Origin: Anaerolineae bacterium
GTDB lineage: Bacteria > Chloroflexota > Anaerolineae > Aggregatilineales > UBA2796
Length of the DNA: 64,000 nucleotides
Reading direction: 5' to 3'
Assembly: GCA_019637615.1 (NCBI GenBank)
Contig: JAHBVJ010000015.1
Span: 1-64,000 of the forward strand
The position numbers and the translations under genes are program-made. The notes beneath the pieces are model-generated. The model saw only the letters and a program-made list of their open reading frames with translations, was not told the origin of the DNA and searched no databases. Positions within the stretch are counted from its first letter, which is position 1. Each line of letters starts with the position of its first letter. Below are positions 24,366 through 34,054 of the stretch, in pieces.

Positions 24366-27002
24366 TTATTTCGAAGGGATTTCATCAGTGCCGTTTAACC
24401 AGCCTTGCAACTGATCAGCCACATCCATCATGCCGATCTGGCGGAAGTATTTCTCGGCCTTTTGCCAGCACGCCTCGGCGTCCTTCTTCCGCCCTAAGCG
24501 CCGATACGCAATGCCCAGCACGACAGTGGCTTTGACATACTCCGAGGGGAAGTTGCGCACGCTGTAAAAGGTCAAGGCTTCCTGAATGGCCTCGATAGCT
24601 TTTTCCAAGTAGGAGGGCTGATATTCGATGTCAGCGTATTCCAGCCACGCTTGCCCCAACGACATCTGAGCACTGGCGCAGTTAGTAGGCGACGTTTTGG
24701 ATGTCCAGTAGCGCAGTGACTGCGTGAAGGCTTTGATAGCGTTCTGCAAGTACGCGTCAGGCTGCCCAAGTTCTGCGTAGCTGCGGTAGGCCAAACCTAA
24801 GTTGTGTGAAGTACGCGCAAAGTCCATCGGAGCCGTATTCGGCGTCAAGTACATCAAGGCACGGTTCAGGCACTTGATCGAGCGCTCCAGATTCTCTTTC
24901 TTGTCGCTCAGTTCGGCTAACTCCGCGTAGGCCGTGCCGAGGTTATGATTCACCTGTGCATAGCGAATCGGCTGCTGTTCGGCGCTGATTGGTGTAATAG
25001 CGCGACGGAACGCGGCAACGGCTCGCCATAGGTTATCTGCCCGATCCTTGACATTTGCCATCGCCAGATAGGCCGACCCGACATTGTTTTGCACGATGGC
25101 GAAATTGACCGGTGACGAGCGTGGTCCATAGAAGCGCAGGGCATGATTGAATGCGCCGATAGATAGGTGCAAGTTTTCTTCTGGGTGATCCGTTTCCGCC
25201 AGAATACGATAGGTGATGCCAAGATTGTTCTGGATCAACGCATAATGCATCGGTGCGCGCTGTGCCGTATACCGCCGCAGTGCCCGTTCAAAGCAAGAAA
25301 CCGAGCGCTGCAAACTGGTACGGCGGTCAGCACCGGGGCGTTCTTGATAAGCCACACCCAAGGCGATTTGAACATCCGCATATAAGGGATCGCGAGTATT
25401 TTCGGCAAGGCAATTCGCAAGTCGTTCTAGCCATTGACGGCGCAGATCGAACTTAGCCCATGTACCCATCATGGTTACACAGGCCTGCGCGATCTCGAAG
25501 GCTCCTGCCAATTCGTTGCGTTCCAGCAGTGAATTGAAGGCCGCGTCGATGTTTTCCAACTCCGCAATCAGCCGTGCAAAGTCTTGCTTCTCGCCCGCAT
25601 CCGCTGCCAAGGTACGATAGAACTGCGCGTGCTGTTGTTGTGACGACATATCGACATCGACTGCTAGCCGCAGCAGCGGATCGACCTCGTAGCGTTCGCC
25701 ATTGAAGGCCACCATGCCCCACATCTTCAGCAGCGAGATCGGATGTACGTCACCGAGCAGCGCACGCGCGGCATCAAACGTGAAGCCTTTGCGGAAGATG
25801 GATAGTTTCTTGAGAGCGCTTTCCACTTGAGGCCAATCATCATGACGCTTGGCAGCGGCGAGCGTTTTGTTCACCATCTCCTCATAGGCATCCTTGGCGT
25901 CGGTGCCCTTCAGCGTGTTGACCAGCTCAATCACATAGTTGAGCGGATAGAAGTTCACCCACTGGATGGCGTACCACAGCAAGCGCGGGCGGAAATGTGC
26001 CGCTTTCACCAACGTTTGTTCCGCGCCATCCAACGAATGGACGGGAGTTTGGGTGCGCGCCATCCGCTTGAGAATATCGACAGCAGCAGTGGGTGAGGGC
26101 GTGCGCAGTTCGTAAATACGCACATCACGCAGTTCCAGCCACAAATGACGGCTGGTAATGAGCAACTGCGTCCCTCGATTCAGGATCAACCGATTCAGCG
26201 CTTCGGCAAATTCGCGGGGATGTGGGCAGTCTTCCGCCGCATCCAAGACCAGCAGCATCTGATACTTGCGCAACAGAGGCCACAGTTCGGCCTGATCCGT
26301 GCGCTGGTCAAGATTCAAGTGATCGATGATCAACGCGGCTAGATCGCCCAAGGTACTGTTCGGCGTAAAGGTGTACCAAACAACGCCATCTTTGAACTTG
26401 AGCGTACTAGCGATCTCGACCGCCAAGCGGGTTTTCCCGATGCCCGAATAGCCCTGAATCAGGGTACCACGGTGACCCTCGGAAAGTGATTGGCGCACGA
26501 CTTCCATATCCGAGTCGCGCCCGATCAGGGGTAAATCCAGATGCCAATAAGGGAAGTTGCCGCTCAGGTGGTGGAGCTTGATCTTGGTTTCGGTCGGAGA
26601 AGGCTCATACGTTGGCTTCCCCTTGAGCAGATACAGGAATTCCAACAGCCCATGATCGAGACTCTGGGTGAGATCGATCCACGGGTAAGCATTCAACCAT
26701 TCCGGCATCTGATCCGCAGGGATATTTTCCCAGATCAGGACATAGATGCGGCGATTCAAGTTGCTTAACGCCTGTAACTGTGCCATGCAGCTTGTATCGC
26801 TGATGGAAGCCGACGAAAGCACGAAGATGCCGCCTAGCGCATCACGTAGCACCTCCTGAATCTGCACGTCGAGTTCGTCATCACCACCAGTGCCGTGCAA
26901 ATGATCGACCCATACGTCAATATTTGCGGCGTTTAGCGTATGAAAAACGCGCGTAGCTACATGATCGTCATTTGGCACATGGCAAACGAGAAGTGTAGAC
27001 AT
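24366..27002 (-). CDS. STAND ATPase with TIR-like N-terminus and TPR C-terminus
   Basis: 878 residues. Residues 1-130 look like a TIR fold (LLVCHVPNDDHVATRVFHTLNAANIDVWVDHL...GGIFVLSSASISDTSCMAQLQAL). The usual catalytic glutamate position appears to be Q75. An NB-ARC-type ATPase follows: P-loop GYSGIGKT (184-191), Walker B LLVLDAAE (250-257), LLITSRH sensor. From about residue 500 there are repeated TPR units, many with the pattern NNLGITYRILAE / HNLGTAYAELAE. Such proteins act as regulators or as anti-phage sensors; which applies here is unknown. It is monocistronic, next to an AT-rich stretch with no partner effector gene. Confidence 0.85.
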   Translation of the reverse strand: MSTLLVCHVPNDDHVATRVFHTLNAANIDVWVDHLHGTGGDDELDVQIQEVLRDALGGIFVLSSASISDTSCMAQLQALSNLNRRIYVLIWENIPADQMPEWLNAYPWIDLTQSLDHGLLEFLYLLKGKPTYEPSPTETKIKLHHLSGNFPYWHLDLPLIGRDSDMEVVRQSLSEGHRGTLIQGYSGIGKTRLAVEIASTLKFKDGVVWYTFTPNSTLGDLAALIIDHLNLDQRTDQAELWPLLRKYQMLLVLDAAEDCPHPREFAEALNRLILNRGTQLLITSRHLWLELRDVRIYELRTPSPTAAVDILKRMARTQTPVHSLDGAEQTLVKAAHFRPRLLWYAIQWVNFYPLNYVIELVNTLKGTDAKDAYEEMVNKTLAAAKRHDDWPQVESALKKLSIFRKGFTFDAARALLGDVHPISLLKMWGMVAFNGERYEVDPLLRLAVDVDMSSQQQHAQFYRTLAADAGEKQDFARLIAELENIDAAFNSLLERNELAGAFEIAQACVTMMGTWAKFDLRRQWLERLANCLAENTRDPLYADVQIALGVAYQERPGADRRTSLQRSVSCFERALRRYTAQRAPMHYALIQNNLGITYRILAETDHPEENLHLSIGAFNHALRFYGPRSSPVNFAIVQNNVGSAYLAMANVKDRADNLWRAVAAFRRAITPISAEQQPIRYAQVNHNLGTAYAELAELSDKKENLERSIKCLNRALMYLTPNTAPMDFARTSHNLGLAYRSYAELGQPDAYLQNAIKAFTQSLRYWTSKTSPTNCASAQMSLGQAWLEYADIEYQPSYLEKAIEAIQEALTFYSVRNFPSEYVKATVVLGIAYRRLGRKKDAEACWQKAEKYFRQIGMMDVADQLQGWLNGTDEIPSK

Positions 27003-27822
27003 TCACCGCATCCCGCAACATGTAAAGCGAATCAAACGAAAAACAAATATTATTTAAACAAATTTTATACGATCTTAAAGCGTTGTGCTATACACTATGG
27101 TTTCATTTTTGTGAAGGTTTCGCCAATTTACTAATGAATTTAGTTCAGAACATACAGACATCGACGCAATATCGATTTATGTATGAGATACAATCAAAAG
27201 TTAATCAGCAATTTTAGTTAAGAAAAAACTAAATCCACTAAAATTTACCTCAGCTTATATTATGCTGTATGCTCATCTGTGCATAATAAACGCTAACTTG
27301 ACGTTTTTCCGCCGCCAATCACCACGTCAATTTTTTACAAAAATTTACATTTAGCAAGATTATGATGATATTTTCGATGTTTATCGTCATAATCCGATCT
27401 CGATTTTGAGAGTCCCATTGATCGCTAATTTTGACGCTTGAAAGCAGGACTTGCAAAACGGTAGGTTGAGTTCTAGCTGCTACAAGGTCGCTAGGCCAAA
27501 AGTCAGATAGGTGTTGAGCATTAAAGCGGACGGAATATATTGGCGAATTATTGTTGTATCCAATATAAGAGTTGCCATCCTCAATGATTGTTTCGTGTTG
27601 TCCGCTATTCTCAGGCCAGCGATCTAAATTTTTCCTAAACGAGATGCGCGTACTAGCCACTATTCTCCAGCGCTATCCCCTATATTCACACGAATCACTT
27701 GAAACTCTTTAGGCTTTGGTTAACAATTTTCTCGATCCCAGTTGGCGGCTGTGCTAGGTTCGTCAACTCCGATACTGCCGAATAGACCTTTTCAAGTACA
27801 CGCGGAGAAATCTGAATAGTCT
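27003..27822. other. AT-rich intergenic stretch
   Basis: About 820 bases clearly richer in A and T than the rest of the window. It contains TTTAGTT/AACTAAA (near 27214-27235) and TATTATGC/GCATAATA (27258-27265 with 27281-27288) inverted repeats and one doubtful open frame at 27319-27660. It may be an old insertion or the regulatory region of the STAND gene. Confidence 0.6.
27319..27660 (-). CDS. Doubtful hypothetical protein (113 residues)
   Basis: An open frame in the AT-rich stretch, starting GTG 27660 with GGAG 4 bases before it, and ending ...IIIILLNVNFCKKLTW. Its composition is unlike neighbouring proteins and no family is recognised. It could be a foreign small gene, a remnant or chance. 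Confidence 0.22.
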   Translation of the reverse strand: MASTRISFRKNLDRWPENSGQHETIIEDGNSYIGYNNNSPIYSVRFNAQHLSDFWPSDLVAARTQPTVLQVLLSSVKISDQWDSQNRDRIMTINIENIIIILLNVNFCKKLTW

Positions 27823-28311
27823 ATGTCTGTGCCATATGTCATTCGGGCGTTTACCCCCGCCGATCAAGATTGGTTAAAAGCCTATGGTATCGACCAATGG
27901 GGCGCGGAGATCGTCGTTGGGCACGGCGTCATTTATCACCCTGCTGAACTGCCGGGGTTTGTGGCTGTGCATGGAGACGCCCGCATTGGTCAGATTACCT
28001 ACCATATCGAGGGCAAGGCTTGCGAGATCGTGACTCTGAGCAGCGACGTGCGCGGCATAGGCATTGGTTCGGCATTGATCGCGGCAATACGCAACGTAGC
28101 GCAGCAGCATAGTTGCCAACGTTTATGGTTGATCACAACGAATGATAATCTGAACGCGCTGAAGTTTTATCAAAAACGCGGCTTTTGTATCACCGCCGTC
28201 TATCCGAACGCAGTGGGTAAATCACGCGAGATCAAGCCAGAAATCCCTCTGATTGGTAACGATGGCATACCAATACGCGATGAGATTGAACTTGCCATCA
28301 TCTTACCCTAG
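27823..28311 (+). CDS. GNAT-family N-acetyltransferase
   Basis: 162 residues. The acetyl-CoA motif A is VTLSSDVRGIGIGSALIAAIRNVA (R/QxxGxG/A form: RGIGIG) and motif B is NALKFYQKRGFCITAVYP. These are the core of the GNAT fold. It transfers an acetyl group to an unknown amine. It is a single gene between the AT-rich stretch and the TSUP gene. The ribosome site is weak. Confidence 0.85.
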   Translation: MSVPYVIRAFTPADQDWLKAYGIDQWGAEIVVGHGVIYHPAELPGFVAVHGDARIGQITYHIEGKACEIVTLSSDVRGIGIGSALIAAIRNVAQQHSCQRLWLITTNDNLNALKFYQKRGFCITAVYPNAVGKSREIKPEIPLIGNDGIPIRDEIELAIILP

Positions 28312-28443
28312 CGCTATATGTACGGCTTGGGTAGTAAATCACTCATTTTAGTGTCAAATGGCACTGCACTTGTTCGTCGTTTAATGAACGGCGTGCTATA
28401 AATACCAGCCCTTCAACGATGCTACACATCGGAAAGCTTCATC

Positions 28444-29241
28444 ATGGAACTTGGTCAGGCTGTTGTCCTTTTTTTCGCCGCGATGATCGCCGGGGCGTTA
28501 AACTCCGTTGCGGGTGGTGGTAGCTTTATTTCCTTCCCCGCGCTCGTCGCGACCCGTGTCCCTGAAAAGATCGCCATTGGCACGAATACCACCGCCTTAT
28601 GGATCGGCGCGATGAGCAGCGTTGGTGCGTATCGCAAGGAGTTAGCTGCGCAGCGCAAGCAAATGATCCTCTTTTCTATTCCTAGCATCATCGGCAGCAT
28701 CGTCGGCACACAAATTCTGTTGATCACACCCGATGTCACGCTGCGCTTGATGCTGCCATTCTTACTGCTGTTCGCTACGCTGTTGTTCACCTTCAGCCCC
28801 CGCATTACAGCTTACTTCCGTCAACGTGCCGCCAACGCGCCACAAAACAAACCACAGCGCAACCTGATTGGTCTAGCGCTGATCCTGACGGCGCAATTTT
28901 TCGTGGCAGCCTATGGTGGCTTCTTCGGCGCAGGCATCGGGATCATGATGTTGGCGGTACTCGGTTTGTACGGCATGGAAAATATCCACACGATGAACGC
29001 GGTCAAAACTGTGCAAGCCTCGATCATTAACGGCATTTCGGCGCTCATCTTGATCGCGGCGGGACAAGTCCTGCTGGCGCAAGGCATCTTGATGACCATC
29101 GCTGCGATCATCGGCGGCTATGGTGGGGCGCACTATGCGCAAAAGATCAACCCTAAGCATGTACGGCGCTTCGTGATCGTGGTGGGCTTTACGCTTACTG
29201 CGTTGTTTTTCTACCGTACATTCTTCCAAGCTGCGGCCTAG
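28444..29241 (+). CDS. TSUP-family membrane transporter (TauE/SafE)
   Basis: 265 residues with about eight helices in two repeats. The N-terminal half has MIAGALNSVAGGGSFISFPALV, the C-terminal half GGFFGAGIGIMMLAVLGLYG, the paired glycine-rich motifs of PF01925. Family members move sulfite, sulfoacetate or other organosulfur anions out of or into the cell; the substrate is not known here. Its stop is three bases before the next ATG, so both genes form one operon. Confidence 0.88.
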   Translation: MELGQAVVLFFAAMIAGALNSVAGGGSFISFPALVATRVPEKIAIGTNTTALWIGAMSSVGAYRKELAAQRKQMILFSIPSIIGSIVGTQILLITPDVTLRLMLPFLLLFATLLFTFSPRITAYFRQRAANAPQNKPQRNLIGLALILTAQFFVAAYGGFFGAGIGIMMLAVLGLYGMENIHTMNAVKTVQASIINGISALILIAAGQVLLAQGILMTIAAIIGGYGGAHYAQKINPKHVRRFVIVVGFTLTALFFYRTFFQAAA

Positions 29242-29244
29242 CAG

Positions 29245-30192
29245 ATGAGCCGTTTATGGCGTTGGCTGCGACTGCTGCTTGGTCTGATCCTGATCGCCGC
29301 GCTGATCCCGATCTTCGCGCAGCCTGAATTCTGGCAGACCCTAGCACATGTCAATGTGCCGTTAGTGGTCGCGGCGACGGTGCTGTCCGCGATCAGCGTC
29401 GTGTCTAAGGCATGGCGCTGGGGGGCGGTGATGCGCTGGCGTGGGCTGCCACAATCTTCCAGTTATCTCGTCAGTGGCTACTTCATCGGCATGTTTTTCA
29501 ATAATTTTCTGCCGTCTGGTTTGGGCGGCGATGTCGTCCGCGCCTATCAGACTGCCCGCGATACCGGGCGTGGCGCGGAATCGGTGATCAGTGTGGTGAT
29601 CGAGCGGGGCAGCGGCATGGTTAGCTTGTTCGCGGCGGGCAGTGTCGGCGCGCTGTTCGTTCCACTGCCCTTGAGTATCACCTTGCTGGCCCATGGTCTG
29701 TTCCTCGGCTCGTTGGTTGGTCTGTGGGCGCTGTGGTCGGATGTGACGGGGCGCATTCTGCGGGTGGTGGGTTCGTGGCTCCCCAATATTCTTCAGTCCC
29801 CGTGGAGCAAGATTACCCGCCTGTATGAGGAATTTCGTGGTTATCGACGTGAGTGGCGCTTGTTTGCTACCGTGATGGCACAGTCGCTCGTCACCTTGAT
29901 CACCACCTTAGCCTCGGTGTATTTGCTGCTGCTGGCGTTCGATAATCACGTTTCTTTCGGCGGCTTCGCGGCGGTGTATTCTATCGTCACTGCCATCGAT
30001 GTGATCCCGTTCTCGCTCAACGGGTTAGGCATTCGCGAAGGAACTTACGTGTATTTCTTAGGATTGCTCGGTGTCCCGTCTGCTATCGCCCTAGGCGTGG
30101 CGCTGCTGGTACGCTTGATCGTGGCACTGTTTGCCCTGTTCGGCGGCTTGTTATTTTTATGGCAAGGTTCCGTTAAAAAGTTACAAAAATAG
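29245..30192 (+). CDS. Flippase-like integral membrane protein (LPG synthase TM region family)
   Basis: 315 residues and about eight helices. Motifs typical of the AglD/MprF transmembrane region are present: SKAWRWGAVMRWRGLPQ, FFNNFLPSGLGGDVVRAYQTARDTG, VVIERGSGMVSLFAAG and PFSLNGLGIREGTYVYFLGLLG. The soluble synthase domain of MprF is absent. Such stand-alone proteins are thought to take part in lipid or polyprenyl-linked sugar translocation. It is cotranscribed with the TSUP gene. Confidence 0.87.
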   Translation: MSRLWRWLRLLLGLILIAALIPIFAQPEFWQTLAHVNVPLVVAATVLSAISVVSKAWRWGAVMRWRGLPQSSSYLVSGYFIGMFFNNFLPSGLGGDVVRAYQTARDTGRGAESVISVVIERGSGMVSLFAAGSVGALFVPLPLSITLLAHGLFLGSLVGLWALWSDVTGRILRVVGSWLPNILQSPWSKITRLYEEFRGYRREWRLFATVMAQSLVTLITTLASVYLLLLAFDNHVSFGGFAAVYSIVTAIDVIPFSLNGLGIREGTYVYFLGLLGVPSAIALGVALLVRLIVALFALFGGLLFLWQGSVKKLQK

Positions 30193-30279
30193 GCTCCTCG
30201 CTGGATTACTTGACGATTCGTTGACGCTTGCTCCGTAGTATGTGGCACATCGATTGTTCATCTGCTTAACGGAGAACCC

Positions 30280-30720
30280 ATGAAGCGCTCATCAATGTTT
30301 ACTGCTCTCGTCGCAATGCTGACTTTCGCTGTGCTCTTGACGGCTTGTAACAACAATGGTGGTGACACCAACAATACCAGTTCATCGGGCGGCGATCCTG
30401 CTGGCGCGGCTAAAGCATTTTTCGACGCGCTCTATGGCGGTACGGTGGCTGATACGATGTTTTGCGCAGCGAATGCAGCAGCAGTTAAAACGGGTCTGGA
30501 GCAATCCAAGCAAGCCCTGACAGCCAGCGGCGCAAAGATCGACGTGAGCGGCCTGAAGTATGATGTCGCCAACCAGAGTGGTGACTCGGCGGATGTCAAA
30601 GTCAGCGGCAAGATCAAGATGACCGTAGCTGGCACGACCAACGAAGCCGACTACACCCCACTGACCTTGAACATGAAGAACGAGGGCGGCAGTTGGAAAG
30701 TCTGCGGCATGACCGCCTAG
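30280..30720 (+). CDS. Lipoprotein with DUF4878/NTF2-like domain
   Basis: 146 residues. Signal peptide MKRSSMFTALVAMLTFAVLLTAC with lipobox LTAC, so Cys23 would carry the lipid. A low-complexity linker (NNNGGDTNNTSSSGG) precedes a small domain beginning DPAGAAKAFFDALYGG and ending NEGGSWKVCGMTA, which matches the DUF4878-type NTF2-like fold by layout. GGAGAACCC precedes the ATG. Function unknown; it is exposed on the outer face of the membrane. Confidence 0.82.
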   Translation: MKRSSMFTALVAMLTFAVLLTACNNNGGDTNNTSSSGGDPAGAAKAFFDALYGGTVADTMFCAANAAAVKTGLEQSKQALTASGAKIDVSGLKYDVANQSGDSADVKVSGKIKMTVAGTTNEADYTPLTLNMKNEGGSWKVCGMTA

Positions 30721-30755
30721 CCACAACTTCTTAACCTGATTATTTCCTTTCCCGC

Positions 30756-30801
30756 AAGCTCCCTCTGCTGTAGGCAACTATGGTGGAGGGAGTTTCATTT
30801 T
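30756..30801 (+). terminator. Terminator between convergent genes
   Basis: CTCCCTC (30759-30765) pairs with GAGGGAG (30786-30792), extended by A/T pairs, and TTTCATTTT follows on the plus strand. It ends the lipoprotein transcript and lies beside the stop of the convergent membrane gene at 30795. Confidence 0.6.
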
Positions 30802-32960
30802 GGCGTGACTACCAAGCGCGTGAAGGCTAATCCACGCGGCGTGCGGTCATCACCTTGCCCCAAGTCCGCCGGACTGCGCACATGGTCAATGTGCAGCGTT
30901 AGCGGCGTAACGCTGCGTCCACCGCTCACCGCCGCCGCCGGAATAACGGCATGGATCGCCTCGCCATCGTCGCTCCGGGCACGGGTGAAGGAGATCGGAG
31001 TATCCCCTACGTTGAGCGTCAGCGTATCGAGTAAGCCCGCTTCTGCCTCGTCAACCACGACCAATGTCACTTCATAATCGCGTTTTTGCGCTAAGTCCAA
31101 TTCGATTGTCGCCGTCGGGCTGTTCATCCACGTCAAGATGCGCCCGTTTGCCAGCACGGGAGCTTGCCAACCATTGCCCGGCACACCTTGATCGAAGGCG
31201 AACTCCATCGGCGCTATCTGTTCGGGAATCTGGTACACCGTCACCGTTTTGAACTGCTGCACGACTGTCAGTCCGCCCCCGTTGCTGGCGTTGAAGACCG
31301 CGATGCGCTTCTGCAAATCCGCATCCTCTTTGTCGGATAACAATTCGCGATGCACGAGCAAGAACCGAATGCCGCGCTTCCAGATGAAATTCATGGTGCC
31401 GAGCGAGGGGAAGCGTTCCCAACCATAGCCGTAGTACCACTCCGGCAAGAAGCTGCCCCACCCGTTCAGCATCGGCTGTGGATGGCGGCTGAGATCGGCG
31501 GCATATTGATATTCGCCGTCCGTGTGCAGCGGATAGTGCATGATCGGCGCGGTCTGGTCTTGCTCCCGCAGCCAAGCATAAACATCGTCGTTGGTAGTGA
31601 AAGGATAGGCTATCAACCGTGATGAGCTGCTGGTTCGCGAAATCCGATTCTCGTAAACGCCATTCCACGGCAGCAGTTCAGCCACCAACGCGCCGATCAC
31701 CAGCACGATCAACGAGCCATAGAAGCGTTTGCCATGCAGTCGATTCAGGGCATGAGCGCTCAGGATTGCCGTGCCGATCACTGCCACATGAATAAAGCGT
31801 CCGGGCGCACGCATCAAGGCATAGCCGGGGAGTTGATAGAGCAGCATAGTCGGCAGCGGCATGACTTCTTTGCCGTCCCATTTGAAGATGGGGCCAAGCG
31901 TCAGGAGATAGGCGACCACCGTCACGCACGCGTAGATTACAATCACCTGCTGCGTGGTCAGCCGGATCGTGCCTGTTTCCAGATTGTTTGCAGCGGCCCC
32001 GTCTTCCGATTGTCTGCGCCACCACCAGCCGAGCAGTGCCAACAGCAGCGGGGTGAAGCCAAGGAACGCTGATTCCATATTCAGATTGCTGCGCGTGTAA
32101 AGCTGTGAATTGCCCACTACCCACGACTGCGGGCTGATCGCGTAGCCAACGATCTCGTCCATCGAATAGCCGTAGCGGAAAGTGGCATTGCCGATGCGAT
32201 ACAGCGAAAACGGCGCGACGCAGATACCCGCTACGATACTGGCGATTGCCAGTCGTCGTAAAACGGGTGATGTAGGCGAAATTAGCAGCAGTTGCCAGCG
32301 CAGCAGGAAAATCACGATGACGACGGAGATCACTACCGCCATCATGGTCAGATACCCGCTGGTGACGAGGGTGAACGCCGCCGCGATGCCTAGCCCGACT
32401 GCCCAGCCGATCCGACGCGAGGACAAGGTGCGGTGTAAGCAGTACACCGTCAATAACAGGAAATGTAATGACAGCGTCTCTACATGCGTGAGGTGCGCGA
32501 ACCGTCGCTGCGCAAAGGCGATCATGAGTGCGGCGATCATGGCGGGGATGGTGCGGGCATTCAGCAGATGGCGGATCAGGAGAAACCCGATCCACGCGGA
32601 GAGCACGAAGGTCGCCACAATATACAGGTTATACGAGAGCACCAGATTGCCGCCGGTCAGCGCATAAACGGGCAGCAGCAGCAGGGCGATGCCATACGGT
32701 GCGATCGTGTAAGCAAAGGAAGCTGGTTCGCCATAAAAAATCCGGCTGTAGCCCGGATCGAGCGGGCGGAAGCGCAGATTATCCAGCGCTTGTGAGATCG
32801 TCCAGCTATTCAGCAGGGTATCACCACGATCCCCGATGTAGGCTTGCGATACCAGCCGGAAATCGAAGCCAGCCCATGTCAGCGCGCCGAGCGCCAGCAC
32901 CGCTGCGACCACGATGATAGCCAAGCTGCCCGCGTGATCTCTCATCTTGAATGATTGCAT
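30795..32960 (-). CDS. Large polytopic membrane protein, GT-C glycosyltransferase-like
   Basis: About 721 residues from ATG 32960. Some ten to twelve helices occupy residues 1-430, with an early acidic loop (YIGDRGDTLLNSWTISQAL) placed as in GT-C enzymes. The C-terminal 280 residues form a soluble outer domain (YAWLREQDQTAPIMHYPLHTDGEYQYAADLSRHPQ...). GT-C enzymes move sugars from polyprenyl phosphates on the outer face. The gene starts 2 bases after the GT4 stop, so the pair likely acts in one glycan pathway. The family assignment rests on topology, not on a firm motif. Confidence 0.65.
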   Translation of the reverse strand: MQSFKMRDHAGSLAIIVVAAVLALGALTWAGFDFRLVSQAYIGDRGDTLLNSWTISQALDNLRFRPLDPGYSRIFYGEPASFAYTIAPYGIALLLLPVYALTGGNLVLSYNLYIVATFVLSAWIGFLLIRHLLNARTIPAMIAALMIAFAQRRFAHLTHVETLSLHFLLLTVYCLHRTLSSRRIGWAVGLGIAAAFTLVTSGYLTMMAVVISVVIVIFLLRWQLLLISPTSPVLRRLAIASIVAGICVAPFSLYRIGNATFRYGYSMDEIVGYAISPQSWVVGNSQLYTRSNLNMESAFLGFTPLLLALLGWWWRRQSEDGAAANNLETGTIRLTTQQVIVIYACVTVVAYLLTLGPIFKWDGKEVMPLPTMLLYQLPGYALMRAPGRFIHVAVIGTAILSAHALNRLHGKRFYGSLIVLVIGALVAELLPWNGVYENRISRTSSSSRLIAYPFTTNDDVYAWLREQDQTAPIMHYPLHTDGEYQYAADLSRHPQPMLNGWGSFLPEWYYGYGWERFPSLGTMNFIWKRGIRFLLVHRELLSDKEDADLQKRIAVFNASNGGGLTVVQQFKTVTVYQIPEQIAPMEFAFDQGVPGNGWQAPVLANGRILTWMNSPTATIELDLAQKRDYEVTLVVVDEAEAGLLDTLTLNVGDTPISFTRARSDDGEAIHAVIPAAAVSGGRSVTPLTLHIDHVRSPADLGQGDDRTPRGLAFTRLVVTPK

Positions 32961-32962
32961 GA

Positions 32963-34054
32963 TTACTGCCGTTGGTAGAGGTCGATGACCTGTGCTGCGA
33001 TATGATCCCATGTGTGCTGATCCGCGAAAGCACGCCCCGCCGCGCCCATGCGTTCCCGCAGCGAGGCATCCCGCAGCAGCCGGATCGCAGCAGCAGCCAC
33101 AGCGGCGGGATCGTTTTGCGGGACGAGGTAGCCCGTTTCGCCGTCACGGATGGCGTCTTCCGCGCCGCAATCGAGCGTACCGATGACGGGAACGCCCGCC
33201 GCACTGGCTTCCAAATAAACGAGGCCAAAGCCTTCGAATTTGCCGTCCACATTCAGCGCAGGCAGCACAAACACATCCGCCGCCTGATACCAACCGAGCA
33301 GTGCCTCATCGGGAAGCCGCCCTGTGATGGTCACCGCGTCCGTTGTCCGGTCACGCGCCAGAATATCCACAATCTGCTGCCGATAGCCCGCGTCGGAGTC
33401 GTCGCCAATGAAGACCGCCCGCGCGTCAGGGATGGCTTGCCGGATCGCTTTCATGGTCTGCGCCACAATGTGGAAGCCTTTACGGGCTTTCAGCGCGCCC
33501 ACGGCGACCAGCGTCGGGCCTTGCCTGGGCGGCAGCGCTACTTGCTGTTGATAACGCTGCGCATCGACGCCGTTCGGGATCACAATCGGCCTCAGCGTGG
33601 GCAGCGCGGCACGCACTTGACGCTCGGTGTAGCTGCTGACGCTGATGATAGTGGCACGTTCATAGGCGGCTCGAAAGCGCCCACCGACGAACCGCCAATG
33701 CAGAGTCTTTGGGATGTACGTTCCATGCGCGGTGACGACGAGCGGCTTATGCAGTGGCGCGCTGATCGCATACGGTTCGGCGGTGGCATGAATGACCTGA
33801 CACGAGGCTGTCAGTCGTGCCACGTTGAGCCGCGCCAGCAGCATACGCAGTCCGGCGGCGCGGGGCAGTGGGATGGATGACGGCAGCACCCGATGATAGG
33901 CCGTCACAGGCAGATCAATACTGGCTGGCGCATCAGCAGAAGTCAACAGCGTGATCTGTACGCCGCGCCGCGCCAGCGCCGTGATTAGATCGCGTGAATA
34001 GCGTCCCCACCCGCTGGTCGCCGTGGGAAGCGCGCTCAAAATGGCAATGTGCAT
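32963..34054 (-). CDS. Glycosyltransferase family 4
   Basis: 363 residues with the GT-B layout. The N-terminal domain has the glycine-rich loop SGWGRYSRDLITAL. The C-terminal nucleotide-binding part has GRLPDEALLGWYQAADVFVLPALNVDGKFEGFGLVYLEASAAGVPVIGT, including the EGFGLVYLEA (E-x7-E) motif of retaining GT4 enzymes, and ends IRDGETGYLVPQNDPAAVAAAAIRLLRD. It transfers a sugar from a nucleotide donor in the cytoplasm. The GT-C-like membrane protein gene follows directly. Confidence 0.92.
   Translation of the reverse strand: MHIAILSALPTATSGWGRYSRDLITALARRGVQITLLTSADAPASIDLPVTAYHRVLPSSIPLPRAAGLRMLLARLNVARLTASCQVIHATAEPYAISAPLHKPLVVTAHGTYIPKTLHWRFVGGRFRAAYERATIISVSSYTERQVRAALPTLRPIVIPNGVDAQRYQQQVALPPRQGPTLVAVGALKARKGFHIVAQTMKAIRQAIPDARAVFIGDDSDAGYRQQIVDILARDRTTDAVTITGRLPDEALLGWYQAADVFVLPALNVDGKFEGFGLVYLEASAAGVPVIGTLDCGAEDAIRDGETGYLVPQNDPAAVAAAAIRLLRDASLRERMGAAGRAFADQHTWDHIAAQVIDLYQRQ

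Noticed and set aside
24366..27822. STAND gene plus AT-rich stretch as a complete multi-gene defence island
   Set aside because: No partner effector, integrase or other defence gene is next to it; flanking genes are ordinary.
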